Numbered from the stretch's first letter, positions 7,970-17,391 are shown. The stretch is 64,000 nt of DNA from Sporosarcina globispora (GCF_001274725.1 NZ_LGUF01000007.1:954001-1018000), one strand, 5' to 3'. Program-made: numbers and translations. The notes: a model not told the origin generated them from the letters alone.

Positions 7970-9657
7970 TTAAAAATCGGGATACAAGACTGACCCTGCT
8001 CCTGCTTATTCCGGTCCTGCTGGTTCTTATCGCTTATGTTCTATACCCCTCTTTGCGGACCATAATGGAGAGTCTGCAAAAAGACGGCAGCATGACCTTC
8101 GGGAATTACAGCGATTTCTTTACCCAGGAATCCAAGACCAATCTGGAAGCCCTCTGGAATTCTGTATATATTTCGGTTTTAAGTGTCCTGGTCAGTGCGC
8201 TGATCGGCATCCCGCTGGCATTCATTTTCAACCGGTATGATTTTCCGGGCAGAGGCTTCTTTGCATCTGCTGCCATCATGCCGATCGTCCTGCCATCACT
8301 GGTAGGGGTAATGGCGTTCATGTTCCTGTATGGTGAAACCGGATTGATTCCTAATGCCATTAAAGATTTATTCGGGCTGGATGAAGTCCCGTTCAAAATA
8401 GGCGGTATCTCAGGCATTTTGATTGTCCATGCATATACTATGTATGTGTATTTCTATATGACTGTTTCATCAGCCATTAATAAAATCGATCCATCCCTTG
8501 AAGAAGCTGCATACAATCTGGGAGCAAACCGTTTTAAAGTATTCTGGAAAGTAACCTTTCCATTATTAACACCGGCTATCGTAGCCGCATCTTTATTGGT
8601 GTTTATGATCTCGATGGCTTCCTTCAGTGCGCCGTTTCTGCTGGCAGGCGGATTCAGGGTGCTGAGTCTGCAGATTTATTTTTCAAAAATTAACGGCGAT
8701 ATGGAAGTTGCCGCCACGCAATCCGTTATTTTATCGATTGTATCCATCAGCTTCCTGCTGTTTATGCGCTGGTATCAAAACCGCAAGGATTACCGGATGG
8801 CGTCTAAAGGAATTGGCGCCCATCGCAGTGAAGTCAATAATCCTGTTTTGAAGTGGACGCTGGTTTTTACAGGAATTGTGGGAGTGATTATTCTGCTGCT
8901 TCCCCATTTCACGATTCTCCTGCTATCGCTCGTACCGGACGGAACATGGACATGGCAGACCTATCCATCGGTATTTAATTTTGAAAATTATCGTTTATTG
9001 TTCCAGGATCCGAACATTTTCAAGCCATTGAAAAATAGCTTGCTCCTGTCGGTTATTGCTACAGCGGGGAATCTGGTCTTTGGAGTATTGGCATCCTATG
9101 TGCTGGTTAAACGGAAATTTGTCGGAAAAAGCTTTGTGGATATTTTGGTTATGATTCCATGGGCATTGCCGGCTACCGTCATCGGAATGAATTTGATTTT
9201 TGCCTTTAATGAGCCTACCATCTTCTCATTTGGCAACATTCTCGTCGGTACATTCTGGATTTTGCCTCTGGCCTATTTTATCCGCCATATTCCATTGGTG
9301 GTCAGATCAACCAATGCTGTATTGGAGCAATTGGATGATTCCATAGAAGAAGCCTCAAGAAGCCTTGGGGCAAAATGGTTCTATACGTTCAGAAAAGTAA
9401 TCCTTCCGATTATTATGCCTGGGGTCTTATCAGGAACATTGCTGGCTTTTGTTGAATCGGTCGGTGAATTTCCGACTTCAGTATTGCTGTATACCCTTTC
9501 GAACCGCCCGATTTCCATCGAGATTATGAATCAGCTGAGAATGTTCAACATGGGCCAGGCGGCTGCTTACGGTATGATCCAGATTGCTTTAATCGCACTG
9601 GTTCTGTTCATATCAAACAAGTTCTTTGGCGTAAAGGCTGAAAAATCATTGTCTTAA
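7966..9657 (+). CDS. Fused double-domain ABC permease (FbpB/ThiP type)
   Basis: Membrane channel of the importer. The 563 residues contain two homologous permease halves (about 1-275 and 295-563), each with an EAA loop: EEAAYNLGANRFKVFWKVTFP in half one (given in part: EEAAYNLGA) and EEASRSLGAKW in half two. About twelve hydrophobic segments are visible. This single-gene, two-domain layout is known from iron(III), thiamine and 2-aminoethylphosphonate importers. It overlaps the ATPase gene by four bases and is 15 bases ahead of the lyase gene, so all belong to one operon. Confidence 0.9.
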   Translation: MIKNRDTRLTLLLLIPVLLVLIAYVLYPSLRTIMESLQKDGSMTFGNYSDFFTQESKTNLEALWNSVYISVLSVLVSALIGIPLAFIFNRYDFPGRGFFASAAIMPIVLPSLVGVMAFMFLYGETGLIPNAIKDLFGLDEVPFKIGGISGILIVHAYTMYVYFYMTVSSAINKIDPSLEEAAYNLGANRFKVFWKVTFPLLTPAIVAASLLVFMISMASFSAPFLLAGGFRVLSLQIYFSKINGDMEVAATQSVILSIVSISFLLFMRWYQNRKDYRMASKGIGAHRSEVNNPVLKWTLVFTGIVGVIILLLPHFTILLLSLVPDGTWTWQTYPSVFNFENYRLLFQDPNIFKPLKNSLLLSVIATAGNLVFGVLASYVLVKRKFVGKSFVDILVMIPWALPATVIGMNLIFAFNEPTIFSFGNILVGTFWILPLAYFIRHIPLVVRSTNAVLEQLDDSIEEASRSLGAKWFYTFRKVILPIIMPGVLSGTLLAFVESVGEFPTSVLLYTLSNRPISIEIMNQLRMFNMGQAAAYGMIQIALIALVLFISNKFFGVKAEKSLS

Positions 9658-9672
9658 AACGGAGTTGAAAAA

Positions 9673-11163
9673 ATGAGTAAATTAGAAGAGTTTATTAAAA
9701 ATGAAGGCCCTGTCTTTCCCGGCAAAACATATGCAGAAGAACTGCTGATGCCCGTTTTTAATGACCAGCGGGACTATCTGTTCCATGTCATGTTTGATAT
9801 TCATCGGGCACATGTAATAATGCTGGCAGAAAAGGGGATCATTCCTGAAGAAGAAGCAAAGACCATGCTCGAAGGCATTAATAAAGTGGCCATGTCAGAC
9901 ACCAGCTCATTATCCTATCAGCCTCAATTTGAAGATCTCTTCTTTATGATGGAAGCGAAAATAGGAGAAGAGATCGGTGATGAACTGGCCGGAAAAATCC
10001 ATATTGCCCGGAGCCGAAATGATATGGGGATCGCGATGTACAGGCTGGTCCTAAGAGAACACCTGCTGCAGCTTCTGGGTAGTGCCTATCAGCTTAGTGA
10101 GGCATTGCTGGAGCAGGCTGAAGAGCATAAAGAAACCTATATGACCGGATATACCCATACGCAGCCCGCCCAGCCGACCACTTTAGGGCATTATCTGCTG
10201 GCTGTATATGATGTCCTTCAGAGGGATATTAAGCGGCTGTGGGCTGCGTATAAAACGGTTAATAAATCCTCACTTGGTGCAGCTGCCCTTACGACGACCG
10301 GTTTCCCAATATGCAGGGACCGCACTCGTGAATTATTGGGATTTGAAGGAATTATTGAAAACTCGTACGATTCGATTGCGGGAGCAGATTACCTGCTGGA
10401 GACGTCATCCGCTCTTATGACCTGCATGGTGAATACCGGCCGGTGGATTCAGGATTTCCTTCAGCATGTAACAAGGGAGTTCGGTACCTTCCAGGTAGCG
10501 GATCCTTACGTACAGGTGAGCAGCATTATGCCGCAAAAGCGGAACCCGGTTTCCATTGAGCATTCCAGATCCATTGCGAGCAGTGCTTACGGTGAAGCGT
10601 ATGCAGCCATGAATATGGTTCATAATACGCCATTTGGCGATATCGTCGATACAGAAGATGATCTGCAGCCACATCTGTACCGCGCTTTTACAAATGCCAA
10701 TCGGGTATTAAAACTGATGTACGCCGTGATTGCCACATTAAAAGTCAATAAAGAACATGCAAAAGAAATGGCAAAGAAATCGTGCATCACGATCACTGAA
10801 CTGGCTGACACCCTGGCGAGAGACTACCGCATCCCATTCCGGAAGGCCCACTCCATTGCCAGCTATATTTCGAAGCAAACCGTGAAAGATCAGAAAGAAT
10901 TGTGCGACTGGAAAGTGGAAGACGTAAATGAAGTCATCCGGGGATTTGTCCCCGTTTCCCTGACAGAGGAAGAGTGGAAGAAAATCATCTCCCCTGAATA
11001 CTTTGTGCAGATCCGCAGCCTTCAGGGAGGACCGAATCCAGATGAGGTCTCCAGGATGATTAAGGATCGGAATGAAATACTCACAGGGGAACTGCTGAGC
11101 TACGAGGGGACTGTGAGAGGGCTTAAGGAGAAGAAAGATCGTCTAATCAGTTTTAGATTTTAA
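9673..11163 (+). CDS. Argininosuccinate-lyase-like enzyme (aspartase/fumarase superfamily)
   Basis: Predicted C-N lyase releasing fumarate from an N-succinyl-type substrate. Seen: IARSRNDM near residue 115, the THTQPAQPTT segment with a conserved histidine, and the superfamily signature SSIMPQKRNP (flexible catalytic loop). At 496 residues it is somewhat longer than biosynthetic ArgH (about 460), and the context is wrong for arginine synthesis: no argG or other arg gene is present and it closes a solute-importer operon under a ROK repressor. More likely it acts on the imported compound, for instance an N-substituted aspartate such as an iminodisuccinate- or EDDS-type chelator (inference). Start ATG 9673 follows CGGAG. 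A strong terminator follows. Confidence 0.8.
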   Translation: MSKLEEFIKNEGPVFPGKTYAEELLMPVFNDQRDYLFHVMFDIHRAHVIMLAEKGIIPEEEAKTMLEGINKVAMSDTSSLSYQPQFEDLFFMMEAKIGEEIGDELAGKIHIARSRNDMGIAMYRLVLREHLLQLLGSAYQLSEALLEQAEEHKETYMTGYTHTQPAQPTTLGHYLLAVYDVLQRDIKRLWAAYKTVNKSSLGAAALTTTGFPICRDRTRELLGFEGIIENSYDSIAGADYLLETSSALMTCMVNTGRWIQDFLQHVTREFGTFQVADPYVQVSSIMPQKRNPVSIEHSRSIASSAYGEAYAAMNMVHNTPFGDIVDTEDDLQPHLYRAFTNANRVLKLMYAVIATLKVNKEHAKEMAKKSCITITELADTLARDYRIPFRKAHSIASYISKQTVKDQKELCDWKVEDVNEVIRGFVPVSLTEEEWKKIISPEYFVQIRSLQGGPNPDEVSRMIKDRNEILTGELLSYEGTVRGLKEKKDRLISFRF

Positions 11164-11172
11164 TTAGCGGAG

Positions 11173-11203
11173 AAAAAGCTGCCAATCAGACTGGCAGCTT
11201 TTT
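11173..11203 (+). terminator. Terminator of the ROK/ABC/lyase operon
   Basis: Perfect 12-base arms AAAAAGCTGCCA and TGGCAGCTTTTT around a 7-base loop, ending in T5. Confidence 0.9.
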
Positions 11204-11393
11204 GCATTTGATGCCGCCTAAATTGAAACAGTCCAATCCTTGCAAAAATAGGATATCAGAATTCGGACTTCTTTTTCTGGGACACAGGAGTATAATACGA
11301 ATTAAGCAGAGAATTCTATTAATTTTGGAGTCTGATTTTTGCAAACTTATACTTGCAGAATCAGGTGGTCCAACAATTGGGTCCAGTAAAGAA

Positions 11394-11405
11394 GGGAGCG
11401 CTCCC
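11394..11405. promoter_or_regulatory. Palindrome over the ribosome-binding site of the PTS regulator
   Basis: GGGAGCGCTCCC is a perfect 12-base palindrome ending one base before the ATG at 11407 and containing the GGGAG ribosome site. It could fold the site shut or be a protein site; a TATAAT at 11291-11296 is a possible -10 upstream. Confidence 0.4.
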
Positions 11406-11406
11406 C

Positions 11407-13524
11407 ATGATTCTCGACCATCGCTGCATGGCAATTTTGACGAAAGTTGTTCATGCGCCATCACATGTTTCCGCACAGGAACTGATGGAGGAATTGAAGG
11501 TTTCCAAGCGGACTGTTTATTACGATATAGATAAAATAAATAGCTGGCTGAAAGACAAAGACATAGAAGAGCTTAGTTATGTTCGTGCTGCCGGCTTTTT
11601 TCTCAGTGAGAAAGGAAAGAAGCAGGTCAAGCAGACTTTAAGCTCTTTTGATAAAGTATCGAGTTATGAATTTTCCCCGAAAGAACGGGCTGCCTGGGCA
11701 GCGATTATCATCCTGACACGTGAAAAATCGATTTTTCTGCAGGATCTGATGGATAAGCTGAGTGTGAGCAGAAGCACTCTTCTGGCAGATATCAGGGATT
11801 TAAAGGGTCAGCTTAGCCATTTTGAGATCGAGCTGAATTTTCAAAAAAATTCCGGCTATTTCATTACAGGCGAGGAGCAGGATAAGCGCAAAGTGCTTAT
11901 TTATTTCCTGTCTCAGGTATTAACGAATCGCGGATGGAATGACCTCTTATCAGAGGTTCAGTTAACGATTCAGGAGAAGCAGGAAGTATTGCCGGAATTA
12001 TTCCACCGGTCAGACCCCGATGCGATTTACAGCATATTAAATGAAAGCGAATCTTATTCCGGAGTTCAGTATACGGATGAGGTAATGGAGACTTTAAGTG
12101 CCCATTTGTTTTTGCTTATTAAGAGATTTAACCAGGGGAAATTCATTAAAATGGACCCCGTTGAAAAAGAGGTCATTAAAGAAACAAACGAGTACAGGGC
12201 TGCTCAATTTATTTGCAATAAAATTGAAAGCGGTTTCCAGCTGAGTGTTCCAGATGATGAAGTCTGCTATATCACTACCTACCTGCTGGGGGCAAAGATC
12301 AGTGATTACAAACTGAACGATTTGGAGAACCACGACGTTAAGAATCTTAAGAAAATGGCGGGCAGAATGGTGGATGATTTCCAAAAGTACGCCTGTGTAT
12401 TTTTTCAAAATCGCAGGGAGCTGGAGCGGAATTTACTGATTCATCTTAAGCCGGCCTATTTTCGGATAAAGTATGGCATTGAACTGGATAATCCTTTATC
12501 AAGGTCGATGCAGGATTCTTATCAGGATCTGTTTGTGCTTACCAAAAAAGTTGTGCACCATTTTGAGTACGTTCTCGGCAAATCGGTTTCCGATGATGAA
12601 GCTGCCTATATTGCTATGCACTTTGGAGGATGGATCGATAAAGAGGGAGTAAAGGTTGAGGCCAGGAAAAAAGCGGCCGTTGTTTGTGCCAGCGGAATCG
12701 GCACATCTCGAATTCTTAAAAAGCAGATTGAGGACCTGATGCCATTCGTGGATGTCGTACATGTGTACACGGTCCGCGAATATGACAAAGCATCTCTTGC
12801 AGGGCTTGATTTGGTCATCTCGACTACCCCGCTGTCTGAAAAAAATGTACCCGTATTTGTGGTGAATCCGATCTTGAACCCCGCTGAAAAAGAATCGCTG
12901 CTCAAACAAGTTCAAGCTGCGGATAACGCGCCAAAACAGGAGAGCATAGAGGCTGTCATGGATATCATTAGAAAGCATGCAGACATAAAAGACGAAAGCA
13001 TGCTGGTTCAGGAATTGAAAGCCTACTATCAGTCTAAAAATGAAACGAAACGTGAGGTGGATCAAAAGCCAATGCTAAATGAAGTACTGACCGCAGATAA
13101 AATTCAATTTGCAGACTCAGCCGGCACCTGGCAGGAAGCACTGGAAATGTCATCACAGCCGTTATTGAAAGATGGCTCGATCAGCCGGGACTATATTGAT
13201 GCGATGATTGCCAATGTCAATAGTATGGGGCCATACATTGTCATTGCGCCAGGGATTGCCTTGCCGCATGCACGTCCTGAAAACGGAGTAAAGAAGCTGG
13301 GCATGAGTTTTCTGAGATTAAAAGAAAGCTGTTCTTTTTCTGAAAAGCCTGAGCACCAGGTATCCCTATTCTTCGTGCTGGCTGCGATTGATAATGAAAC
13401 CCATCTGAAAGCATTATCACAGCTATCCAAAATGCTGTCTGATGGCGATAATCAGAAAAAATTGCAAAGTGCTGAAACGGCAGATCAGGTTTTAGAAATT
13501 ATTAATCAATACTCACAAGACTAA
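11407..13524 (+). CDS. PRD-type PTS regulator (BglG/MtlR-like) with EIIB and EIIA domains
   Basis: Transcription regulator controlled by PTS phosphorylation and carrying its own EIIA. Domains in order over 705 residues: two HTH segments (QELMEELKVSKRTVYYDID near the N-terminus, then DLMDKLSVSRSTLLADIRDL, given up to 20 residues), two PRDs (roughly 180-390), a GAT/EIIB-like domain with CASGIGTS (about residue 425), and a type-2 EIIA domain (last 150 residues) with phosphorylatable His in ALPHARP. Start ATG 11407 follows GAAGGGAG; the frame is open 54 bases further up without a better start. It is 13 bases from the EIIB gene. With EIIA built in, regulator, EIIB and EIIC form a complete permease. 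Confidence 0.88.
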   Translation: MILDHRCMAILTKVVHAPSHVSAQELMEELKVSKRTVYYDIDKINSWLKDKDIEELSYVRAAGFFLSEKGKKQVKQTLSSFDKVSSYEFSPKERAAWAAIIILTREKSIFLQDLMDKLSVSRSTLLADIRDLKGQLSHFEIELNFQKNSGYFITGEEQDKRKVLIYFLSQVLTNRGWNDLLSEVQLTIQEKQEVLPELFHRSDPDAIYSILNESESYSGVQYTDEVMETLSAHLFLLIKRFNQGKFIKMDPVEKEVIKETNEYRAAQFICNKIESGFQLSVPDDEVCYITTYLLGAKISDYKLNDLENHDVKNLKKMAGRMVDDFQKYACVFFQNRRELERNLLIHLKPAYFRIKYGIELDNPLSRSMQDSYQDLFVLTKKVVHHFEYVLGKSVSDDEAAYIAMHFGGWIDKEGVKVEARKKAAVVCASGIGTSRILKKQIEDLMPFVDVVHVYTVREYDKASLAGLDLVISTTPLSEKNVPVFVVNPILNPAEKESLLKQVQAADNAPKQESIEAVMDIIRKHADIKDESMLVQELKAYYQSKNETKREVDQKPMLNEVLTADKIQFADSAGTWQEALEMSSQPLLKDGSISRDYIDAMIANVNSMGPYIVIAPGIALPHARPENGVKKLGMSFLRLKESCSFSEKPEHQVSLFFVLAAIDNETHLKALSQLSKMLSDGDNQKKLQSAETADQVLEIINQYSQD

Positions 13525-13537
13525 GGAGGAAATAAAC

Positions 13538-13807
13538 ATGAAAAAAATTCTAGTTGTATGCGGAAACGGACTGGGAAGCAGCTTTATCGTAGAAATGAAT
13601 GTGAAAACAGTATTAAGCCAATTAGGCGTGGAGGCAGATGTTTCTCATACTGATTTAACAACGGCTAAATCAGAACAAGCGGATATCTACCTTGGTTCAA
13701 AAGATCTCATTTCCACTTTGGATGATGGTTCAAGAACCATTATTGGATTAACGAATATCCTTGACCAGAATGAATTAAAAGCAGCGCTTGAGTCACATTT
13801 AGGATAA
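13538..13807 (+). CDS. ulaB: PTS EIIB, ascorbate (UlaB/SgaB) family
   Basis: Phosphotransfer protein between the EIIA domain of the upstream regulator and the EIIC channel. The 89-residue protein has the type-2 EIIB P-loop CGNGLGSS with the phosphorylated cysteine at residue 8. It starts 13 bases after the regulator with AAGGAGG upstream. The name reflects family resemblance; the real sugar acid or alditol is not proven because ulaD/E/F/G catabolic genes are absent here. Confidence 0.85.
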   Translation: MKKILVVCGNGLGSSFIVEMNVKTVLSQLGVEADVSHTDLTTAKSEQADIYLGSKDLISTLDDGSRTIIGLTNILDQNELKAALESHLG

Positions 13808-13820
13808 ACATAAAAAAAGA

Positions 13821-13841
13821 GCAGGCGAAAAGATCGCCCGC
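13821..13841 (+). other. Intergenic stem-loop between EIIB and EIIC genes
   Basis: Arms GCAGGCGA and TCGCCCGC (one mismatch) with a 5-base loop and no T-run. More likely an mRNA-processing or stability element than a terminator. The gap to the EIIC start is about 135 bases. Confidence 0.45.
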
Positions 13842-13943
13842 TGAAAAATAAAATAGACAAATCTAGTATAACTTGAAAAATGTTTCCGTGTGAATCATTT
13901 TCATATAAAAAGAGAGACAGAGACTTTAAAAGGAGGGGTAAAA

Positions 13944-15206
13944 ATGTTTGATTTCATCATGAATGATATATTAGGCACACCCGCCATATTGGTTGGTTTA
14001 TTCGCCCTGTTCGGTTTGCTTCTTCAAAAGAAAGGGATTGCCGATGTCATTTCCGGAACGCTGAAAACAATCATGGGCTTTCTCATTTTAAATGGAGGAG
14101 CCAGCATATTAATCGGTTCGCTTGATATCTTTGGAAAGATGTTCGAAAAAGCATTCCATATCCAGGGTGTCATTCCCAATAACGAAGCCATCGTAGCGAT
14201 TGCCCAGCAGACATTTGGGAAAGAAACCGCGATGATCATGCTTTTCGGGATGGTCATGAACATTTTAATTGCGCGTTTCACACCGTTTAAATATATTTTC
14301 CTTACCGGCCATCATACTTTATTCATGGCTTGCCTGATTTCAGCTGTATTTGCAACTGGCGGAGTGACAGGGCTTCCGCTGATCATTATCGGTTCTATTA
14401 TTCTAGGATTATTAATGGTATTCATGCCAGCGCTTATCCAGCCTTATGTACGTGAAATTACAGGTAATGACAGTATAGCTGTCGGCCACTTTGGATCTTT
14501 TGGCTACTTTATTTCTGGCTTTATTGGAAAGCGTGTTGGTGATAAATCAAAGTCAACGGAAGAGATCAAAGTTCCAAAGTCACTTGGATTCCTGCGCGAT
14601 ACATCGGTGGCGATGTCCCTGACGATGACAATTCTTTTCCTGGTTGTGGCGCCGATCGCCGGAAAAGGCTATGTAGAGTCTGAATTGAGCGGCGGAGTTA
14701 ACTTCCTCGTATTCTCGCTCATGCAGGCAATAACATTTGCAGCTGGTGTATATGTCGTCCTTGCCGGTGTGCGGATGCTGATTGCGGAAATCGTTCCTGC
14801 GTTTAAAGGAATTGCTGATAAAGTGGTAAAAGACGCGAAGCCTGCCCTTGATTGCCCGGCAGTGTTCCCTTTTGCTCCCAACGCGGTTATTATCGGGTTC
14901 CTATTCAGCTTTATAGCTGGCTTGCTTTCGATGTTCCTGCTTCCGTTATTCGGACTGAAAATAATCGTGCCAGGGCTGATTCCGCACTTCTTCACAGGTG
15001 CTGCAGCAGGGGTATTCGGAAATGCGACAGGCGGACGCAGAGGGGCGATGATCGGGGCGTTTGCAAATGGTCTATTAATCTCATTCCTTCCAGCGTTGCT
15101 GCTGCCAGTCCTGGGATCACTGGGATTCGAAGGAACTACTTTTGGAGACTCGGACTTTGGCATAGTGGGGATTTTATTGAGCTTCCTAATTAAACTATTT
15201 TCTTAA
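13944..15206 (+). CDS. ulaA: PTS EIIC, ascorbate (UlaA/SgaT) family permease
   Basis: Polytopic membrane channel of the PTS. The 420 residues show about ten to twelve hydrophobic segments and hallmark UlaA stretches such as TPAILVGLFALFGLLLQKKG near the N-terminus and the GNATGGRRGAM loop near residue 370. Start ATG 13944 follows AAAGGAGG; the frame runs upstream to 13890 but without a ribosome site. It follows the EIIB gene after a short stem-loop and ends in a terminator. Confidence 0.9.
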   Translation: MFDFIMNDILGTPAILVGLFALFGLLLQKKGIADVISGTLKTIMGFLILNGGASILIGSLDIFGKMFEKAFHIQGVIPNNEAIVAIAQQTFGKETAMIMLFGMVMNILIARFTPFKYIFLTGHHTLFMACLISAVFATGGVTGLPLIIIGSIILGLLMVFMPALIQPYVREITGNDSIAVGHFGSFGYFISGFIGKRVGDKSKSTEEIKVPKSLGFLRDTSVAMSLTMTILFLVVAPIAGKGYVESELSGGVNFLVFSLMQAITFAAGVYVVLAGVRMLIAEIVPAFKGIADKVVKDAKPALDCPAVFPFAPNAVIIGFLFSFIAGLLSMFLLPLFGLKIIVPGLIPHFFTGAAAGVFGNATGGRRGAMIGAFANGLLISFLPALLLPVLGSLGFEGTTFGDSDFGIVGILLSFLIKLFS

Positions 15207-15219
15207 TCTATGTAGTATT

Positions 15220-15251
15220 GGGACTTCACTTTAATGTGGAGTCCCCTTTTA
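15220..15251 (+). terminator. Terminator after the PTS genes
   Basis: Arms GGGACTTCAC and GTGGAGTCCC with a 6-base loop, followed by a T-rich stretch. Confidence 0.85.
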
Positions 15252-15334
15252 GTTTTTCGGCAAAATTTGGGCCATGCCTGTCACTAGGAAAATTCTTCAA
15301 TTAAGTGATAATATAGTAATAGGGAGGGTGATTT

Positions 15335-17341
15335 ATGAGAAAGGGATTATTTTTTGTTTTTGCTGTCCTGGTTTTGGCCGCTTTGAGCGGATGTAATAAG
15401 GAGATTAAGCCGCAGGATCGCTTTTCGCAGTATGTAGAACACTGGAATAAGCAGGAGTTTGAAAAAATGTATGAATTCCTGTCGAAAGATGCAAAGCAGT
15501 CGATCAGTAAAGAGGATTTTGCAGCCCGATATGAAAAGGTTTACAAAGATTTGGAGATAGATAATCTGAAGGTTACTTACAAGCCGGATATGGAAAAGGA
15601 ATACAAAAAAGAAGAGAATGCGAGTTTTCCTTTCTCAGCAAGCATGGATAGTGCAGCCGGCAAGATTGAGTTTACCCATGATGCCAAGCTTGTTAAGGAA
15701 GAGAAAGAAGATGAAGACAATTGGTTTGTTGCCTGGAATACTACTTATATTTTCCCGGAGCTGGGGCCTGAGGATAAAATCAGCTATTCAACCGTTCCGG
15801 CCCAGCGCGGAGATATAGTAGACCGCACAGGTGACCCGCTTGCCTTAAATGGCACTCTTTATGAAATCGGTGTTGTTCCTGAACAGATGGGTGATCAAAA
15901 GGAGCAGACAATCAAAGGTTTGTCTGCAGCATTGGGAATTTCTGAAGAGCAGATTAATAAAAGCTTGAATGCAAGCTGGGTGCAGCCGGGTTCTTTTGTG
16001 CCTATTAAAAAGGTGTCCCCGGATGATCAGGCAGCACTTACTAAAGTTTTCGCACTTAAAGGCGTTCTGAAGCAGGATATTAAAGGCAGAGTATACCCGA
16101 TGGGTGAATCAGCAGCCCATTTAATAGGTTATGTTGGACAAATTACGGCCGAAGAAATGAAAGAGCGTGAAGGATATTCAAGCACTGATGTAATCGGAAA
16201 AAGAGGCCTTGAACAGGTTCTCGAAGAACGTTTAAAAGGGAAAAACGGAATCAAAATTGGAATCAAAAAGAAGGACGGTTCAGAAGTGGTCCTAGCTGAA
16301 AAACCGGTAGAAAACGGCGAAAATATTCAGCTCACCATTGATATGAACCTGCAGAGATCTCTTTACACAGAGCTGGGAGGAAAGCCGGGAACTGCTGCGG
16401 CGATAGATCCAGTTACCGGGAGTACGCTGGCGCTTGTTAGCAGTCCTAGTTTTGACCCGAACCAGGCCTCACTCGGTTTTAACGCTGATGAGTGGAAGGC
16501 AATTGAAGAGAATAAGGACATGCCGCTTTTAACACGATTCAAGCAAACCTATGCACCAGGGTCAGTGATGAAACCGCTGACAAGTGCAATCGGTCTGACT
16601 GAAGGAACTTTAACGCTTGATGAAACAATCAATGTAAAAGGCCTTCAATGGCAAAAGGATAGCTCATGGGGCGGCTATAAAGTCACACGTGTCAAAGATC
16701 CCGGCGGTCCGGTTAACTTTGAAAAGGCAATGATGTATTCGGATAATATCTATTTTGCCCAGCAGGCCCTTGAGCTGGGGAAAGAAAAGTTTTCAGCTGG
16801 ACTGAAGAAATTTGCGTTTGAAGAGGAAATTCCATACGCATTCCCGCTTGAACAATCCAAAATTGGCGGTCTGGACACTGAAATTCTGCTCGCTGATTCC
16901 GGCTATGGACAAGGTCAGGTGGAAATGAGTATTGTTCACCTTGCAGCATCATATACACCTTTTATCAATAAGGGTTCTATGATCAAACCTGTTCTTCTGG
17001 AAGAAGAGGAAAAGGGACAGGTGCTAAAAGAAGGCGTAATGAGCGAAGAAACAGCAAATACAGTTGCAGCAGCAATGGCAAAAGTAATCCAGGATCCTAG
17101 CGGAACCGGACGTACAGCTTACATGAAAGATTATCCGCTGGCTGGGAAAACCGGAACAGCCGAGCTGAAAAAAAGTGCGGATGAAAAAGGGCAGGAAAAT
17201 GGCCTGTTCGTTGCCTACAACCCGGAATCACCAAAGCTGCTTGTAGCGATGATGATTGAGAGTGTTGAAAAAAGCGGCGGGTCGAAAGTGGTAGTGGAGA
17301 AAGTGAAGAAGGTATTTGAAGAGCATAAAGGGCGGTTTTAA
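15335..17341 (+). CDS. pbpC: Class B penicillin-binding protein, PBP3/MecA-like lipoprotein
   Basis: D,D-transpeptidase that cross-links peptidoglycan outside the membrane. Seen: lipoprotein signal with lipobox LSGC (Cys20), an NTF2-like MecA_N domain (about 28-140), a dimerisation domain, and the transpeptidase with SVMK (active serine), SDN and KTGTAE motifs in correct order. The 668-residue length equals that of B. subtilis PbpC, and the domain order matches. Start ATG 15335 follows GGGAGGG. Standalone gene with its own terminator. The family includes intrinsically low-affinity, beta-lactam-tolerant enzymes, but affinity cannot be read from sequence alone. Confidence 0.88.
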   Translation: MRKGLFFVFAVLVLAALSGCNKEIKPQDRFSQYVEHWNKQEFEKMYEFLSKDAKQSISKEDFAARYEKVYKDLEIDNLKVTYKPDMEKEYKKEENASFPFSASMDSAAGKIEFTHDAKLVKEEKEDEDNWFVAWNTTYIFPELGPEDKISYSTVPAQRGDIVDRTGDPLALNGTLYEIGVVPEQMGDQKEQTIKGLSAALGISEEQINKSLNASWVQPGSFVPIKKVSPDDQAALTKVFALKGVLKQDIKGRVYPMGESAAHLIGYVGQITAEEMKEREGYSSTDVIGKRGLEQVLEERLKGKNGIKIGIKKKDGSEVVLAEKPVENGENIQLTIDMNLQRSLYTELGGKPGTAAAIDPVTGSTLALVSSPSFDPNQASLGFNADEWKAIEENKDMPLLTRFKQTYAPGSVMKPLTSAIGLTEGTLTLDETINVKGLQWQKDSSWGGYKVTRVKDPGGPVNFEKAMMYSDNIYFAQQALELGKEKFSAGLKKFAFEEEIPYAFPLEQSKIGGLDTEILLADSGYGQGQVEMSIVHLAASYTPFINKGSMIKPVLLEEEEKGQVLKEGVMSEETANTVAAAMAKVIQDPSGTGRTAYMKDYPLAGKTGTAELKKSADEKGQENGLFVAYNPESPKLLVAMMIESVEKSGGSKVVVEKVKKVFEEHKGRF

Positions 17342-17355
17342 TTACCTCAACTAAT

Positions 17356-17391
17356 AGTGTTTGCATCTGTGATAAGGTGCAGGCACTTTTT
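17356..17391 (+). terminator. Terminator of the PBP gene
   Basis: Arms AGTGTTTGCATC and GGTGCAGGCACT (three G-U type pairs) followed by T6. Confidence 0.7.

Noticed and set aside
9673-11163. Annotating the lyase simply as biosynthetic argH
   Set aside because: No arginine genes are near and it closes a regulated importer operon; the family signature is shared by lyases with other substrates.
12499-13065. 188-residue minus-strand frame inside the PTS regulator gene
   Set aside because: It lies wholly within a well-supported regulator with EIIB and EIIA motifs; its translation is Phe/Arg-rich and low in motif content, and there is no ribosome site.
14669-15163. 164-residue minus-strand frame inside the EIIC gene
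   Set aside because: Pro/Ala/Asn-rich antisense of a hydrophobic membrane protein; typical shadow frame.
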